Source: Zeus faber (lineage: Eukaryota > Chordata > Actinopteri > Zeiformes > Zeidae). Taken from it: a stretch of 64,000 bases of DNA. The notes beneath the pieces were generated by a model. That model saw nothing but the letters and a program-made list of their open reading frames with translations, ran no database searches and was not told the origin of the DNA. The stretch lies in assembly GCA_960531495.1 (NCBI GenBank), contig OY482862.1, forward strand, positions 1,570,378 through 1,634,377, given 5' to 3'. Both the position numbers and the translations under genes were made by a program. Positions 32,236 to 44,060 of this stretch are shown here, one piece after another; positions within the stretch are counted from its first letter, which is position 1; each line of letters begins with the position of its first letter.

Positions 32236-32434
32236 GGGGATGGTAGCTCAGGCGGTAGAGCTGGTGGTCTAGTAATCTAAAGGTTGCTGGTTGGATCCCA
32301 GGCTCCTCCTGCTAGCATGCTGTCGTGTCCTTGAGCAAGACACTTAACCCCTAATTGCTCCTGATGGCTGCGTCCGTCAGTGTTTGAATGATTGTAAGTC
32401 GCTTTGGATAAAAGCGTCTGCTAAATGACTAATT
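32236..32434 (+). mobile_element. tRNA-derived SINE with L2-type tail, copy 2
   Basis: Same element as 4761-4965, opposite orientation. The tRNA-like head has 'ggtagctcaggcggtagag' (A box) and 'ggttggatccc' (B box). The body reads 'gtgtccttgagcaagacact'. The tail reads 'gctttggataaaagcgtctg' and then an (ATT)n stretch in place of TGTAA repeats. The B box has G where GGTTC is expected, so pol III activity may be reduced. Confidence 0.9.
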
Positions 32435-34084
32435 ATTATTATTATTACTGCGGGCTAGATAGGATTGTATTATTTTTAATCTTCTGAAATCTGCTAAATC
32501 GGCTAAAAGTATCTGAAACACGGTAATTGCAGTACGCAGACTCGTAGGTCTCGTAGGAACAGGTACGCTTCAGACATTTGGTAGTTTGAGTTTGATGAAT
32601 ATCGATGTACATTTGGAGCAGAGATTAGTGAAAAAATATTGCAATTTTGCCGGAAATAAAATAACGTTTGCGCAACATGATTTGTTTGAGGAGTGGAGCG
32701 CTTTGTGACATCATCATCCAAAGTCCAAGCTTCGTCACTCGGAAGTCATTCGCATCGGACCGCATAGCGTTTGCTACGCGTAGACCAGAGATAGTCAATC
32801 GACGGCTCTTTTATGACTATTTGCGGCGCCTTAAAGTTTTATTTAAAATTGAATTAAATTTAGTTTAGTTAAATTGTGTGGCACCGCTAGTTAAGGTGCT
32901 GGTTGCGATATCAGGTCTTTTGTAGAGTTCTGCTGGCGGTCCCTCTGAAATATAATTGTTTCGACCAAGACTCTGACTGGCACCCGCCCATAAGCACCAG
33001 CGCTACAATATTTAAATACATCTTGTATGAGACATTGTCTGCAATATCCAAAACGGAATTCCCCATTAGATACTTCAACCTATGAGGGCATCGAGAGAGT
33101 GCATCAATCATCTGTCAGCTGCGGCTGATCACCTGGTTCCCACTGGCAATTTTATAAATAATTATGTGTATTTAATTATATTATTAGCATATATCAGTAA
33201 TAACCTCGAGCCATAACTAATCTCCGGACCAACTGTGCCATGTGAGACCACGTGTGTACCATGTGTGTCCAAATCCTCCATCGTTTTCCGCAGTACAAGC
33301 TCTACAACAGCCTCCATACAATAAATAAATAGAAAAAACGTTTATATCAATCCACGGATTTTATTTAAGGCGTTTAACATAACTTAAGTGCGATATTCCG
33401 GAGAACACTTCTAGAACACGTCTACCTCTGCAGTACAAAAATCCGGCAGGCACAATAGACAAGTGCAGTCGAGACAGCTCGTCTCGTTCTCTCCTTAACT
33501 TCCGGTTTTCCGTCTACCATAATTCATGTGAATGCAGTGCGATCTATTCTGGCACTCTGATTGTAGTGAGAAAATCTGTGTGACAGTGGGAAAACAATCT
33601 TAGCAAGAAGCTGGTCATAAAAACATGCTAATAAAAATATGGTAATGGTAATAATAATACATTGCAATTATTGCATATGTCAAATTTTTCATTCCTGATG
33701 CTTTTCGAGGCAAATTTGGAATTAACTTAAGATCAGATATCTGCTGGTAGTTGGGACAGCAGCTTCTTATAGATTGATAGTCACTTCTGTCGCCCCTGAA
33801 ATTTTTGACTTCGAGCCACTCTGAATGTTTTTCGTGGGGTAGTTCCACCTATTCTCATGCAAATCAAATGAGTTCAAAATACATTCATACAAAATATATA
33901 CAATTACATTGCTGTGCCTTTTGTTCAACTTGTTCAAGCATATTTCATTTTCCACACTCTTTTTGAGATCTGAGTTAAATGGCTTGTTAGTTGATAATGG
34001 ACCAGGGTTTTACTGCTGTTGAACAGGTAACTGTGACTATATCACTATTAAGGCTACAGCCTTCCTCGTGGGTAGCTGGCAGCC
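32435..34084. other. Unique DNA, possible small DNA transposon scraps
   Basis: No open frame of note. 'agagatagtcaatcgacggc' near 32790 resembles hAT-type ends. A balanced-composition stretch at 33220-33560 has no coding potential. Confidence 0.4.
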
Positions 34085-34185
34085 ATCTTTATGCTATTGA
34101 TCCCAATACCAAATCAATACAGCTCATTTTCCCATTGTTGCCCATTTTTAATTAAGGCCTGTTCATAAACTTTGCTTTACTAAAG
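34085..34185. promoter_or_regulatory. Candidate conserved non-coding element 2
   Basis: A compact block with 'ctattgatccc', 'aaatcaata', 'cccattgttgccc' (SOX-like) and 'tttttaattaagg' (homeodomain-like). It lies free of repeats. Confidence 0.2.
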
Positions 34186-34952
34186 AGTTCTGTTAGGTGC
34201 ATATAGGGCGATTGAACAGAGCCATTAACGATTTGTCACAAACTAATATCCAAATGTAGAACACTATTTACTCACAGTATCATCCAAACACATAAAACCA
34301 ATATCTTGAACTTTGTCAGAAACATACTACTATTCACATTAATAATATTTAAATCTTGGCTGTGTGCGAAACCAAGTTCCACACATTGCATTGCTTTAGA
34401 AGCATACAAGTGAGGATATATTTAGATGCATGATGAAACATCCACGTGCACAGACAAATTGTGCAGATGCAGACACAAATGAAGTATTAACACAGATAAA
34501 CACTAAACAGGAGACAGTTGTTGAATTGAGTTATGAAAGACTCAGTCAACACACTCTACACCGTACTACACTAACCTGTTGTGGCAAGCTTGTGCCAGCC
34601 TGATAGATATTTAGTGTTCACTCAAGTTCTATACACTGTAAAATTAGCTGTCCTCTGCGAAAATATGAGTTTGCCTCACTCAATCTCAGATAAAATCTCC
34701 TTCATCCACCTCCAAATCCATCGCAAATTGTATTTTCCTTGCAGGGTTTGTCTTTGTATCAAATATACCCTTCCCTAGGGAAGATTCAATTGTTGTTTCC
34801 ATATTACCTAATTTGACAAGTAATGTTACTTTATGGCGGCAGGTTATAATGTTTCATAAATAAACATGATTTAAACTTGCCAAATACAGTTGAAATGGAT
34901 GTTTGCAACAGGGACGGAAGTTTTGTCCAGGAATGGACGTTTATTGACAATC

Positions 34953-34994
<42 letters not shown>

Positions 34995-35925
34995 AGGGGA
35001 ATACACACAAAATTTCTCTCTCATTGCCACAGACACACACAATGACACGTGCACACACACACACACACATCTGCCAGCTGTCAGATGCCACCAAACACGC
35101 ACAATTCATCATCAAGATAAATGTGAGTTTTCCCGGGGTCGTCATCAACTCCTCACCACGCGCCAGACAAAGCCCCGTGGAAACGATACCATTATTGAGT
35201 ATCGGCTTGACTCACAGCATAAGTTTTCACCGCAAGGGGGGCTGGGGGGCGATCAGAACCCTGCACGGCCCTCTGTGTGCCCATGGAAGGGCGGAGATGA
35301 AAAGCGACAATGGCAGGTTGATGGACAACCCGATAAATGAAGCCAGCCAGGGGTTCTTAATGGAGAAGTCCATCTGCTGCTCTGTTCCCAGTCCTCCCGC
35401 AAGAAAAAGAAAATCACAGCAAGAAGTCCAATTTGAGTCCTCAAAGTTTTTGGGGAAACAGATTCGGTAAACATGGCAGGCCGTTTTAACCTTGATTCAA
35501 GCTTTTCACGTGCTTCAACAGTGGACTTGCATTGTATCGCGTCAAAGGTCACTGCCTGAAATGGACATGGAATAGACAAAAATTGTGAAACCTTTGTGGT
35601 GTGTTTCTGGGACGCGGCAATCGGGCATGAGGTGAGCAGGAACTCGCCACTTTATAGAATAGACCTTCTACTAGCATGAAAAAGTGATGCATGGCACAGT
35701 TTTACCTGAAATATGGAAATCACCTCAGGTATAAAAATGCCCTTCCGTCCGTAAATACACATCTCGTGAAGGCATACAAATAAAGATGTGGAGGTCCATA
35801 AATCACTTTTGCGCTAGACTTAAACCCCCCTACCCCCCACCCAGCCTTGACGAACGATGCTAAACCCGCGAGATGGTGATCAATCTGCATTCCATTTACA
35901 AACTACTAAAACAAACCTCACCTTT
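34186..35925. other. Unique DNA with a GA and a CA microsatellite
   Basis: (GA)n at 34954-34992 and a CA tract at 35051-35068. The long plus-strand frame 34877-35470 runs through the GA repeat and has no recognisable domain. Confidence 0.5.
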
Positions 35926-36130
35926 TCTCCTTGCCAATGAGTGCAGCTATTGCTCTGTTGCACTCAGGGGAATATGCTGCGCCCAACAGGAATACGCATT
36001 AAGCTAAAAGGTCAGCTCTCAGTTATTAGACACGCCGCTTTTTTGCTAATAGCTGTGCCCTGAGAGGCAGCAATTAATCTCTAGCTGTCCCGTCTTCAGC
36101 AGCGAGGAATATGCAGACATTTGTTTGTTT
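35926..36130. promoter_or_regulatory. Candidate conserved non-coding element 3
   Basis: A repeat-free block containing 'gcattaagct', 'gttattagac', 'gctaatagct' and 'gcaattaatctc' within about 120 bp, with balanced composition. Confidence 0.25.
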
Positions 36131-36364
36131 TATAATTTTTGAGTCTGGAGAGAGGGAGGGGTTCACCTTGTAGAACAACACCCTAGCGCATGTACTCATA
36201 CATGAACAATGTCCAAACCGATGCTAAAACAAACACACACACGATTTAGAAGGGTGTTGACAGATCTATTCCCATGGAACCCTGTGTTTATCTGAAACTT
36301 AGCAAAGGTAAATGCAGAATATGAGGCCTCAAGCAGATGCCGTATTTGTGCACATCTGTCTAAG

Positions 36365-36994
36365 ATACACTAATGTAGATATGTGAACACCCAAACACCA
36401 CACTCATATGTGCTTGTTCAACATTCAATTTCAAAACCATGGGCAATGATATGGAGTCCCTCTTGGCTGCTATAGAAGCCTCCAATCTTCGGAGAAGGTT
36501 TTTCGACTAAATTTTGGAACATAGCTGCAGCGATTTGCTCCCATTCAGATACAAGGCACTGACGTTGGGCAATTGGGCCTGGCTCGCAGGCTCGGGATTC
36601 TGGTCTAGGCTCTGTGCAGGCCAGTCAAGTTGCTCCACACCGTATCAGAAAACCATTTCTTTATGGACCTAGCTTTGTGCACAGGGGCATTGCCATGCCC
36701 AAACAGAAAAGGGTCTTCCGCCAACTGTTGCCACAAAGTTGGAAACGCACAATTCTCAATGTCATTGTATGTTGTAACATTTAGATTTCCCTTCACTGGA
36801 ATTAAGGGACCTAGCCCAAACCATGAAAAACAGCCCTTGACCATTATTGCTCCACCACCAAATTGTACAGTTGTCACTTTGCATTCAGGCAGGTAGCTTT
36901 AGGCAGGCAGGCACCAAACCCAGATGTCCATCAGACTGCTAAATGGTGAAGTGAATTCCAGAATGCGTTTCCTCTGCTCCAGGGTCCAATGGTG
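36365..36994 (-). mobile_element. Tc1-like transposon, 5'-truncated and inactive
   Basis: The left end (36365-36400, 'acactaatgtagatatgtga') is a decayed Tc1-type terminal repeat. Inside, the minus strand encodes the C-terminal half of a Tc1 transposase. The element is cut off at 36994, where dispersed repeat M begins. Confidence 0.9.
36605..36877 (-). pseudogene. Tc1-like transposase fragment
   Basis: A 90-residue frame reads [60 protein letters not shown] and [14 protein letters not shown]. In active relatives the motif before NAPVH has Asp (second acid of DDE), and here it is Gly. The segment carrying the third acidic residue (SPDLNPIEHLW in relatives) is deleted just downstream. The protein would have cut and joined transposon ends, and this copy cannot. 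Confidence 0.9.
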
Positions 36995-37270
36995 GTATCA
37001 GTGGCGTAACATGATGGTGATAGGCCCCGGTGCAAATATTTTTTTGGACCCCACCCCCTCCGCACATACCCACCAGCTCTAGCCATTTTGTCACTCCCAC
37101 TCACGGTTACGCATGGTGCTTCTTTTGTTTCGTTCATTAAGGAACAGAGTAAAATAAAATAGCCTACATCCAAAATAAAAACACTGTTTTTTAAAATGTA
37201 TTTTTATTTTTTTATTATCACAGGGATGCACAGCAGAGCGCAGATGGCTGGCGCGTTGATCAGGAGTGCC
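36995..37270. repeat. Dispersed repeat M, copy 2
   Basis: Begins 'cagtggcgtaacatgatggt', 'gataggccccggtgcaaata', a common fish repeat start. The part 37110-37240 aligns with 26305-26430. No open frame. Confidence 0.55.
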
Positions 37271-38350
37271 CCATCGCTGGCGTGCCGATGAGATGGGTCC
37301 CTAGCGGCCACAAGGCTCCGCAGCTGCACCGCTTGCACAGTTGGTACTTAAGCCACTTGATGGCGTGCTTAACACCATTGTTTCACACAATTAGATGGAA
37401 GCTAATGGAAGCTCATAGAAAATATATTTTAAAAATCCCAAATAAACGATTGCGTCAATAATATTACATTACTGTCTAGCATTAGATAATTTTAGACAGT
37501 AACGCATAGTGTTGATTCCTACACTGGATGGCCTGAACGCTGTGAATGTATCAAGGAAAAAGGTTGGTAACCGCTGATAAATAGTATCTTCTTTTTGGCG
37601 TAAATGGCCTAAACCTTAAAAAAAAACAAAAGAAGAAACACACCAGTATTGTCCTTTAAATGGTCTCAGGCCAGTATGGTAAATCACCTTGATGTCTGTC
37701 CCCTGAAGAAGGCTGTAGAATAAATGTCCAAACTGTCCAAGGTGATTACGGAGCGTACTTGACCACATAAAAAGATAGGTGTAAATGCTCCCAAGACACA
37801 TTGAGGATAGAGTATGATCCCATAAACCACCTCAGGCTGTGGTCAGGGACTAATTTTGACCACGTGGAACACAATAAGTGTATGAAGTGTAAATGCAATT
37901 GCATCCACATGCAATAGCTATATAGGTGAAAATGTTTTGCACGTCACTTTAATTTGCTCTACATTCAAATAGTCCTTTGGACAACAACAGCACTGAAGTG
38001 AAAATAGATGCATACAGCAGCCTTCTCCTCTGCTGAGGTCTGTGATTTGCCAGTTGTCTAATACCATTTCTTCCTCTGCAAAGAAAAGTAGTAAGATGTG
38101 TAAATAACAATTTAGTGCGAGGAACAACCACAGTGTTTCAAATGCAAACGTGACATGTGCAGTGATTTCAGTTGTGGACCAGATGTTATCTCAATGAGAT
38201 CTTAATGTGGATTGAATATAGACACTGAAGACGCATGTTAATCCCATGTGTAAATGTAATACAGGATAAATCATATCTAGATACAATTTGGATATAAGAC
38301 AAGTGATAATGCAAGTGTGATTGAGGCCAAAGTTTGCATATAAGTCCCTA
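37271..38350. other. Unique AT-rich DNA
   Basis: No gene recognised. Phrases like 'gtgtaaatg' (37781, 38250) may be loose relatives of the TIR transposon that follows. Confidence 0.45.
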
Positions 38351-38694
38351 TTTACAACTGGCATTAACACGCTTCTTTGGTTATCCGATCACAAGTGGAC
38401 AGCTCTAAGTACGTCTGTTCACACCTGGCATTCGAATGCGTCTCCACATACGCCTCAAGTAACCACTTGTGATCTGATCTCACTTCCTCGCTCTATATGC
38501 AAATAAACACGTACATCATTTCCGTTTGCAAAGACCAATTGCTTAGACCATGGCAAGCGGAAAAATCAAAGCAATACGAACTTCAATTTTGGTGCTGTGT
38601 GGACTGTACGGAACGCAGGGTTCATGCTGAACAGATTTAGTTACCTGATTTTGTTACTTGTATTGAAAATTAAAAACACAAACATAACTTTTTT

Positions 38695-38966
38695 TATGTT
38701 TTTATTTTAGATGTATTTATTTTAATTTGTTCCCTTCTTGGTTGAAATAACATTTTTAAACACAATTGAGTTAAGAGCCTGTGTCGATCACTGCGTAATG
38801 GAGAAGGAGCAGTCTTTGGTCCACTGCGCTTTTTGGTTCCCTATGTCTCCGGCCAAAACAAATAATAACAGTGTGTTTTTATTTTAGTTTGTTTCCTACT
38901 TGTATGAAACAAATTTTGTAAACACAACTCAGGTAAGGGACTGTCCTATTCACTGTGTAATGGAAG
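38695..38966. repeat. Imperfect tandem duplication of about 95 bp
   Basis: 38695-38790 and 38872-38966 share 'gtttttattttag', 'aaacacaa(t/c)t', 'cactg(c/t)gtaatgga' in the same order and orientation. Confidence 0.6.
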
Positions 38967-38984
38967 GAAAGAAACAAAAACCCC

Positions 38985-39200
38985 TGTGTGCATTGTGCAT
39001 TCCGTTACACATCCCCAAATCACACATCCCCACACAAAAACGGGGAGAGCCTTTGTCATGACATGTGTCCCTTTGCTACCGGCTTGCTACATCTTGCCAA
39101 TCTCTACACTAAACTGCTGTGTATCTACATCTTCAGCAACATCTCTGCCATGGAACCAGGTCTCTGGAAAAGGGGATGGTTTCAGATTGTTGGAGATTTG
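38985..39200 (+). repeat. Dispersed repeat L, copy 3 (diverged)
   Basis: 'acatccccacacaaaaacgg', 'gagagcctttgtcatgacat' and 'ctctgccatggaacc' parallel the L copies at 40705-40850 and 41075-41275. Confidence 0.4.
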
Positions 39201-39206
39201 TTTGTT

Positions 39207-39266
39207 TAAGGTATGGAAATCCTGTTTTAGAGTACGGCCTTTTATTATGTTTAGGCATGGAAAGCC
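39207..39266. repeat. 38-bp minisatellite, left part
   Basis: Units of the form 'ggtatggaaa.cctgt..agagt.tgg' begin here and resume at 40553-40670 after the LINE. The LINE therefore split an existing array. Confidence 0.6.
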
Positions 39267-39494
39267 CATAACCTAGCCACTGGGGTGCACAAGCCAATTT
39301 ATCATCAGTGCCGGTCCCAAGCCCGGATGAATAGAGAGGGTTGCGTCAGGAAGGGCATCCGGTGAAAAAACCATGCCAAATCAAACACAAATCTGATTTC
39401 CATACCAGTCATGGCCCGGGTTAACAACGGCCACTGGTGCCGTTAGCCAACAGGGTGCCAGTGGAAATTGTGCTACTGTCAGCCAAAGAAGAAG

Positions 39495-40085
39495 AATTGG
39501 GGGGGAATGCGTGTCCGGAGACAGCAAGAGAGGAAGAAGGGTAGGAGAGTAGAGTTGAGAATAGAAACTTTGAACATTGGCACTATAAAGGGTAAAGGGA
39601 GAGAGCTGGCTGACATGATGGAGAGAAGGAAGGTAGATGTATTATGTGTACAAGAGACCAGGTGGAAAAGGAATAAGGCCAGGACTATCGGAGCCGGGTA
39701 CAAACTGTTCTACCATGGAGTGGATGGCAGGAGAAATGGGGATGGGATAGTCTTGAAAGAAGAATATGTCAAGAATGTTTTGGAGGTGACGAGAGTGTCA
39801 GACAAAGTGATGAGCATGAAGCTGGAAATTGATGGGGTGATAATGAATGTGGTCAGTGCATATGCTCCCCATGTTGGGTGTGAGATGGAAGAGACAGAGT
39901 AATTCTTTAGTGAGTTAGATGTAGTGGTGGAGAGCGTCCCCGAGGGAGAGTTGCCGTTGGAGCAGATCTCAATGGGCATGTTGGCGAAGGGATCAGAGAC
40001 AAAGATGATGAGAAGACGATGGGTAGGTATGGTGTCAGGGAGAGGAATGTGGAAGGACAGATGGTGGGGGATTTTGCCAAAAGGA
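39495..40085 (+). pseudogene. LINE apurinic-type endonuclease
   Basis: The plus strand reads LNIGTIKGKGRELADMMERR, VDVLCVQETRWKRNKA (catalytic Glu in QETRW), GAGYKLFYHGVDGRRNG and VVSAYAPHVGCEMEE. A stop interrupts at 39900, but related sequence continues (GHVGEG, GRYGVRERNVEGQM) to about 40083. This domain nicks DNA to prime reverse transcription. The terminal DH dyad is not present, because the deletion begins before it. Confidence 0.85.
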
Positions 40086-40134
40086 GGGGATGGTAGCTCA
40101 GTTGTACGGTTTAGAGGGGGTGGCACTGACAAAA

Positions 40135-40500
40135 AGGCAGGTGGCTGAACTGGAGGTGGCAGAGTTGAGGATGTTGAGATTTTCATGAGGAGTGACAAGG
40201 ATGGACAGGATTAAGAATGAGTACATTAGAGGGACAGCTCGGGTTGGACAGTTTGGTGAAAAAGTGAGAGAGGCGAGATTGAGATGATTTGGACATGTGT
40301 GTAGGAGCGATGAGAGTTACATTTGGAGAAGGATGCTGCGGATGGAGCTGCCAGGCAAGAGGAAAAGAGAAATGCCAAAGAGAAGGTTTATGGATGTTGT
40401 GAGGGAGGACATGTAGGTGGTTGGTGTAAGGAAGGAAGATGCGCAGAACAGAAGGAATCAGAGGCAGATGATCCGCTGTGTGTGACTCCTAATGGGAGCA
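40135..40500 (+). pseudogene. LINE ORF C-terminal stub
   Basis: In broken frames the plus strand reads VAELEVAELRMLRFS, MDRIKNEYIRGTARVGQFGE, KVREARLR, FGHV, RRMLRMELPGKRKREMPKRR and FMDVVREDM. This is the end of an RTE-type ORF2 after the RT. Its direct joining to endonuclease sequence shows a deletion of the RT domain. Confidence 0.8.
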
Positions 40501-40552
40501 GCCGAAAGAAGAAGAAGAAGAAGGAGAAGAAGAAGAAGAAGAAGAAGAAGAA

Positions 40553-40670
40553 GGTATGGAAAGCCTGTGTAAGAGTCTGGTTGTTTTTTGTTTTTGGTAT
40601 AGGAACCCTGTGTCAGTGTCTGGTTGTTTTAGGTAAAGAAACCCTGTCTTAGAATCCAGGATTTTTTGGG
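40553..40670. repeat. 38-bp minisatellite, right part
   Basis: About three units: 'gtatggaaagcctgtgtaag', 'gtataggaaccctgtgtcag', 'gtaaagaaaccctgtcttag', each followed by a 'tctggttgtttt'-like end. Confidence 0.75.
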
Positions 40671-40704
40671 GGGGATCAGAGGTAACTGTAATCCTGTTGC
40701 TCAT

Positions 40705-40850
40705 CAGAGCAATCAACGAGCAACAGGTAAATCACCCATCCCCACACACACAGGGGGAGAGCCTCTCACCTTTGCAACATCTCTGCCTGTGTAAAAGGGT
40801 CCTGAAAACGCAACAGAACTGCCATAGGGACTTAATTTTTTAATGGGGTG
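40705..40850 (+). repeat. Dispersed repeat L, copy 4
   Basis: 'gagcaacaggtaaatcaccc', 'atccccacacacacaggggg', 'gagagcctctcacc', then 'gtcctgaaaacgcaacagaa'. Confidence 0.55.
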
Positions 40851-41074
40851 ACTTTCTCAGTTTAACAACCAGACTTTAATCTTATACCGTAAAGTACATA
40901 CTTCCGCTTATGCAGAGGACGTCATTTGAGTAGGGAGTCCTTCAATTTGGCCCAGGACACATTTGCGTTTACACTGTGTGGTGTGGGAATGGTGTGGTTT
41001 GAGCAGCCATGCCTGTCCTGGGTCTAGATAATTGGGGCCCAGGATCAGAGTGGCTGCCGGTTTGTTGGTCGAAT

Positions 41075-41275
41075 GAGCAACAGGTAAAACCCCCATCCCC
41101 ACACACACACAGGAGAGGAGCCTTGTCATGACTCGTGCCCATCTGCTCGAGCCCCCTCTCCACAATAAACTGTGTTTTCTCAATCCCATCGTCTGTGTCT
41201 CTGTGCTGTAGGTCCCTGAAAATGCCACTTGGGTGGTGTGTGGTCGGCGAAACTGCCACACACTGCAAAAAGAAT
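41075..41275 (+). repeat. Dispersed repeat L, copy 5
   Basis: The clearest copy: 'gagcaacaggtaaaaccccc', CA tract, 'ggagccttgtcatgactcgt', AATAAA at about 41164, 'gtctgtgtctctgtgctgta', 'ccctgaaaatgccacttggg'. Opposite orientation to copy 1. Confidence 0.65.
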
Positions 41276-41427
41276 GTGACCAAATGTGGCCCAGACCACC
41301 TCCGAATGTGATGAAAGAGATCGATCTTAATGCGTCCACAATGCGGTTTGGGTGAATTTACACATGTACTTACAGCTACCAACTTGTAATCACATCACCC
41401 AAGACTTATGTTAATGCCAGGTGTAAA

Positions 41428-42257
41428 CAGGTTCTAAGTGAACTGTCTTGAGCTATTGTTGGGTTTAAAAAAATTTAAGGCACTTTGTATTGGTTCCTAC
41501 AGCAGCATGCAAAGTCATATATAATCTGTCATTAAAATTAAATGTTTGTCATAATACTGTAGTAAACTTTCTTCATCATGCATACCCTCTACAGAAAAAA
41601 AATAAAAAATTAAAAAATAAAAATTACAAATTAAACTGGCAATACATATTCCAATAAACCAAAGGCAGGAGAGCAAAACAGGGACTCTTGAGTACTGCGT
41701 CCTCCACTAAAAACAATTGTATAAGAGGCTTTTCTTATTTAAAGCCACGCCAAGTACAGCCATTGCTGTAGTTCCTCAAAACCTTGAGTTCTCGGGGAGG
41801 TCAATAACTCATCCATGATCCCTGAGTGTAACAGCCGTGATGCAGTATGATCAGGACAGCCGACTCTCCCTGTTCAAACTGAAAATCTGTCATAACTACA
41901 CTTAGCGTTACAGACTTCTTGTCTTTCAGCAGCTTCCTGCCTTTGCTTAAGGATTCACTGCAGATCACACTGACTCGGTACGAAAGGAAACTTGTTGTTC
42001 TGCACATAAATTATTTTGTAATTATGTATGCAACGCTCTGGCATGTTGAAAAATTAAGCAATCTGTGCAACCGACAGCATGCAGAGGGCTGAAAGTTGGT
42101 ACTACAAATACAATGTTCAGGACTTTTCCACCAGGAATCCTGAATATCACCAACAACCCTTTAAAACTTGAACTAGTAAATTTGATAATAGGATGGTTGT
42201 TTTTGAGCAATTCAATTACGCTGTTAATTAAACATTGTGACAGCTGCATCTCCAACT
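41428..42257. other. Unique AT-rich DNA
   Basis: No gene, repeat or RNA recognised. Confidence 0.5.
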
Positions 42258-42904
<647 letters not shown>

Positions 42905-43115
42905 TGACCCTTATCCATATAAGATAAGATAAGATAAGATAAGATAAGATAAACATTTATTAGTCCCACACCGGGGAAATTTACATTGTTCCAGCAGCAA
43001 AAGGGGGCAGCAGTAAATAGAGAGCATATCAAGGTCAGCACTATAAACAATACAAAATATATAGAAAAAAATAATAATAAAAAAAAGACCACCAAATCAA
43101 ATGACACACTCAAAA
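42905..43115 (-). mobile_element. LINE 3' tail with (GATAA)n
   Basis: Seven 'agata(a)' units (about 42918-42952) are followed by 'catttattagtcccacacc' and 'ggggaaatttacattgttcc'. This is the well-known 3' UTR end of a fish LINE in reverse orientation. The coding part is missing (5' truncation). Confidence 0.7.
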
Positions 43116-43640
43116 CACTCACACACATACACACTTATTGGCAAAATTGTTCAGTGGGTGGAGACTCAAACCAGGGAGTAAAATTACTCTTTAAAAATCT
43201 GCCAGAAACACTGAAAACTTGATTGTCCTACGTTATTTACTTAAAATATGATCCGTTAGACATAAAATCAATATATAGAACTTTATCAGGAACAAATTCT
43301 GCTAATCTGCTGCTAATACTTGGTGTAACTTTAACCAGTGCCTGAGTGTGTAAGAGTCCTGTCAGCTGCATCAACAGGGAGCCAAAATCTCTCACCATAC
43401 ATTTGACAATAGAGAATAAACATATTCTGTTCTGCTTTGTAGCCGTTATTGAAGGTGGGGAAAGGGAACAAGGTCCATGCTGGATAAGTGAGGTCCAGGC
43501 AAACAGGGAGCTACTGCAGAAGATTTGAATGAAACCGCATCAGAGATACAAGAAAATATAACACAATTGTGAAAAAAAAAGTATGTTGTGACAGGGATTA
43601 GACATTTACAGATAGAAGGGAGGAGGAATGAAGAAGATTA
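43116..43640. other. Unique AT-rich DNA
   Basis: Nothing recognised. Confidence 0.5.
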
Positions 43641-43644
43641 GAGC

Positions 43645-44060
43645 ATGAATGACAGAGCGAGGGACCAGGCTTTTATTAGGATGGACCCCTCCGCCCCTCC
43701 AGACACTTTAATAACCGTTCTTTATGTTCTAATAACACGGGACCGCCCTGCCGTGGAGGGTTTCGATTTCCTTGCCACAGTGTCCGCGGCATGGCGCTGC
43801 GGCAGGCAGATTAAAGGCCTGGCGCATGGCCCTAATCGCGTGCTGAGCAAGACTGCCCTCAGTGCCCCACTGCTGGCTGTTAATGAGGCCATTTTAGTGG
43901 GAGTGGACACCACTCAGGAGGAACTAATCTTTGAGTGGTGTGAAACTAATGCAGAGAGTAGGCAGAGAGAGGCTCTGTGCGTGGAAATTGCACGCAAAGC
44001 ATCAGCGGGAATGGTTCATTTGCTCAATGCTTTATTCACTGTCACCTGGAACTGCTTCAA
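43645..44060. promoter_or_regulatory. Candidate conserved non-coding element 4 (strongest)
   Basis: A 400-bp block of balanced composition between AT-rich flanks, without repeat phrases. It has at least eight homeodomain-type cores: 'ttattagg', 'tttaataacc', 'ctaataacac', 'agattaaagg', 'cctaatcgcg', 'gttaatgagg', 'aactaatctt', 'aactaatgca'. It happens to contain a 161-codon open frame (43645-44130), but that frame lacks recognisable domains, ends in low-complexity Lys codons and has no splice signals. I therefore read the block as regulatory, not coding. Confidence 0.35.

Larger units (their letters stand above)
39267..40555 (+). mobile_element. RTE-type LINE, internally deleted, with 10-bp target duplication
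   Basis: The 10-bp sequence atggaaagcc flanks the element (39257-39266 and 40556-40565). The 5' part reads 'gtgccggtcccaagcccgga', a 5' UTR phrase common to fish RTE-like elements. Then come an AP-type endonuclease, a deletion of the whole RT, a C-terminal stub and a (GAA)n tail (40507-40553). Confidence 0.85.
38351..41427. mobile_element. DNA transposon with imperfect inverted ends, filled with later insertions
   Basis: The left end ('tttacaactggcattaacac', then 'acagctctaagtacgtctg') and the reverse complement of the right end ('tttacacctggcattaacat', then 'tagctgtaagtacatgtg') match over about 70 bp with gaps. The left end is followed by the phrase 'ttcacacctggcattcgaat', characteristic of a fish DNA element. 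No transposase is seen. Inside are a 38-bp minisatellite, an RTE-type LINE, L-repeat copies and a tandem duplication (38695-38790 / 38872-38966). Confidence 0.6.

Noticed and set aside
34877-35470. 197-codon plus-strand frame
   Set aside because: It runs through a GA microsatellite (Arg-Glu repeats) and has no recognisable domain on either side.
42905-42955. GATAA tract read as an independent microsatellite
   Set aside because: It is followed by the typical 3' UTR phrase of a fish LINE, so it is the tail of that element.
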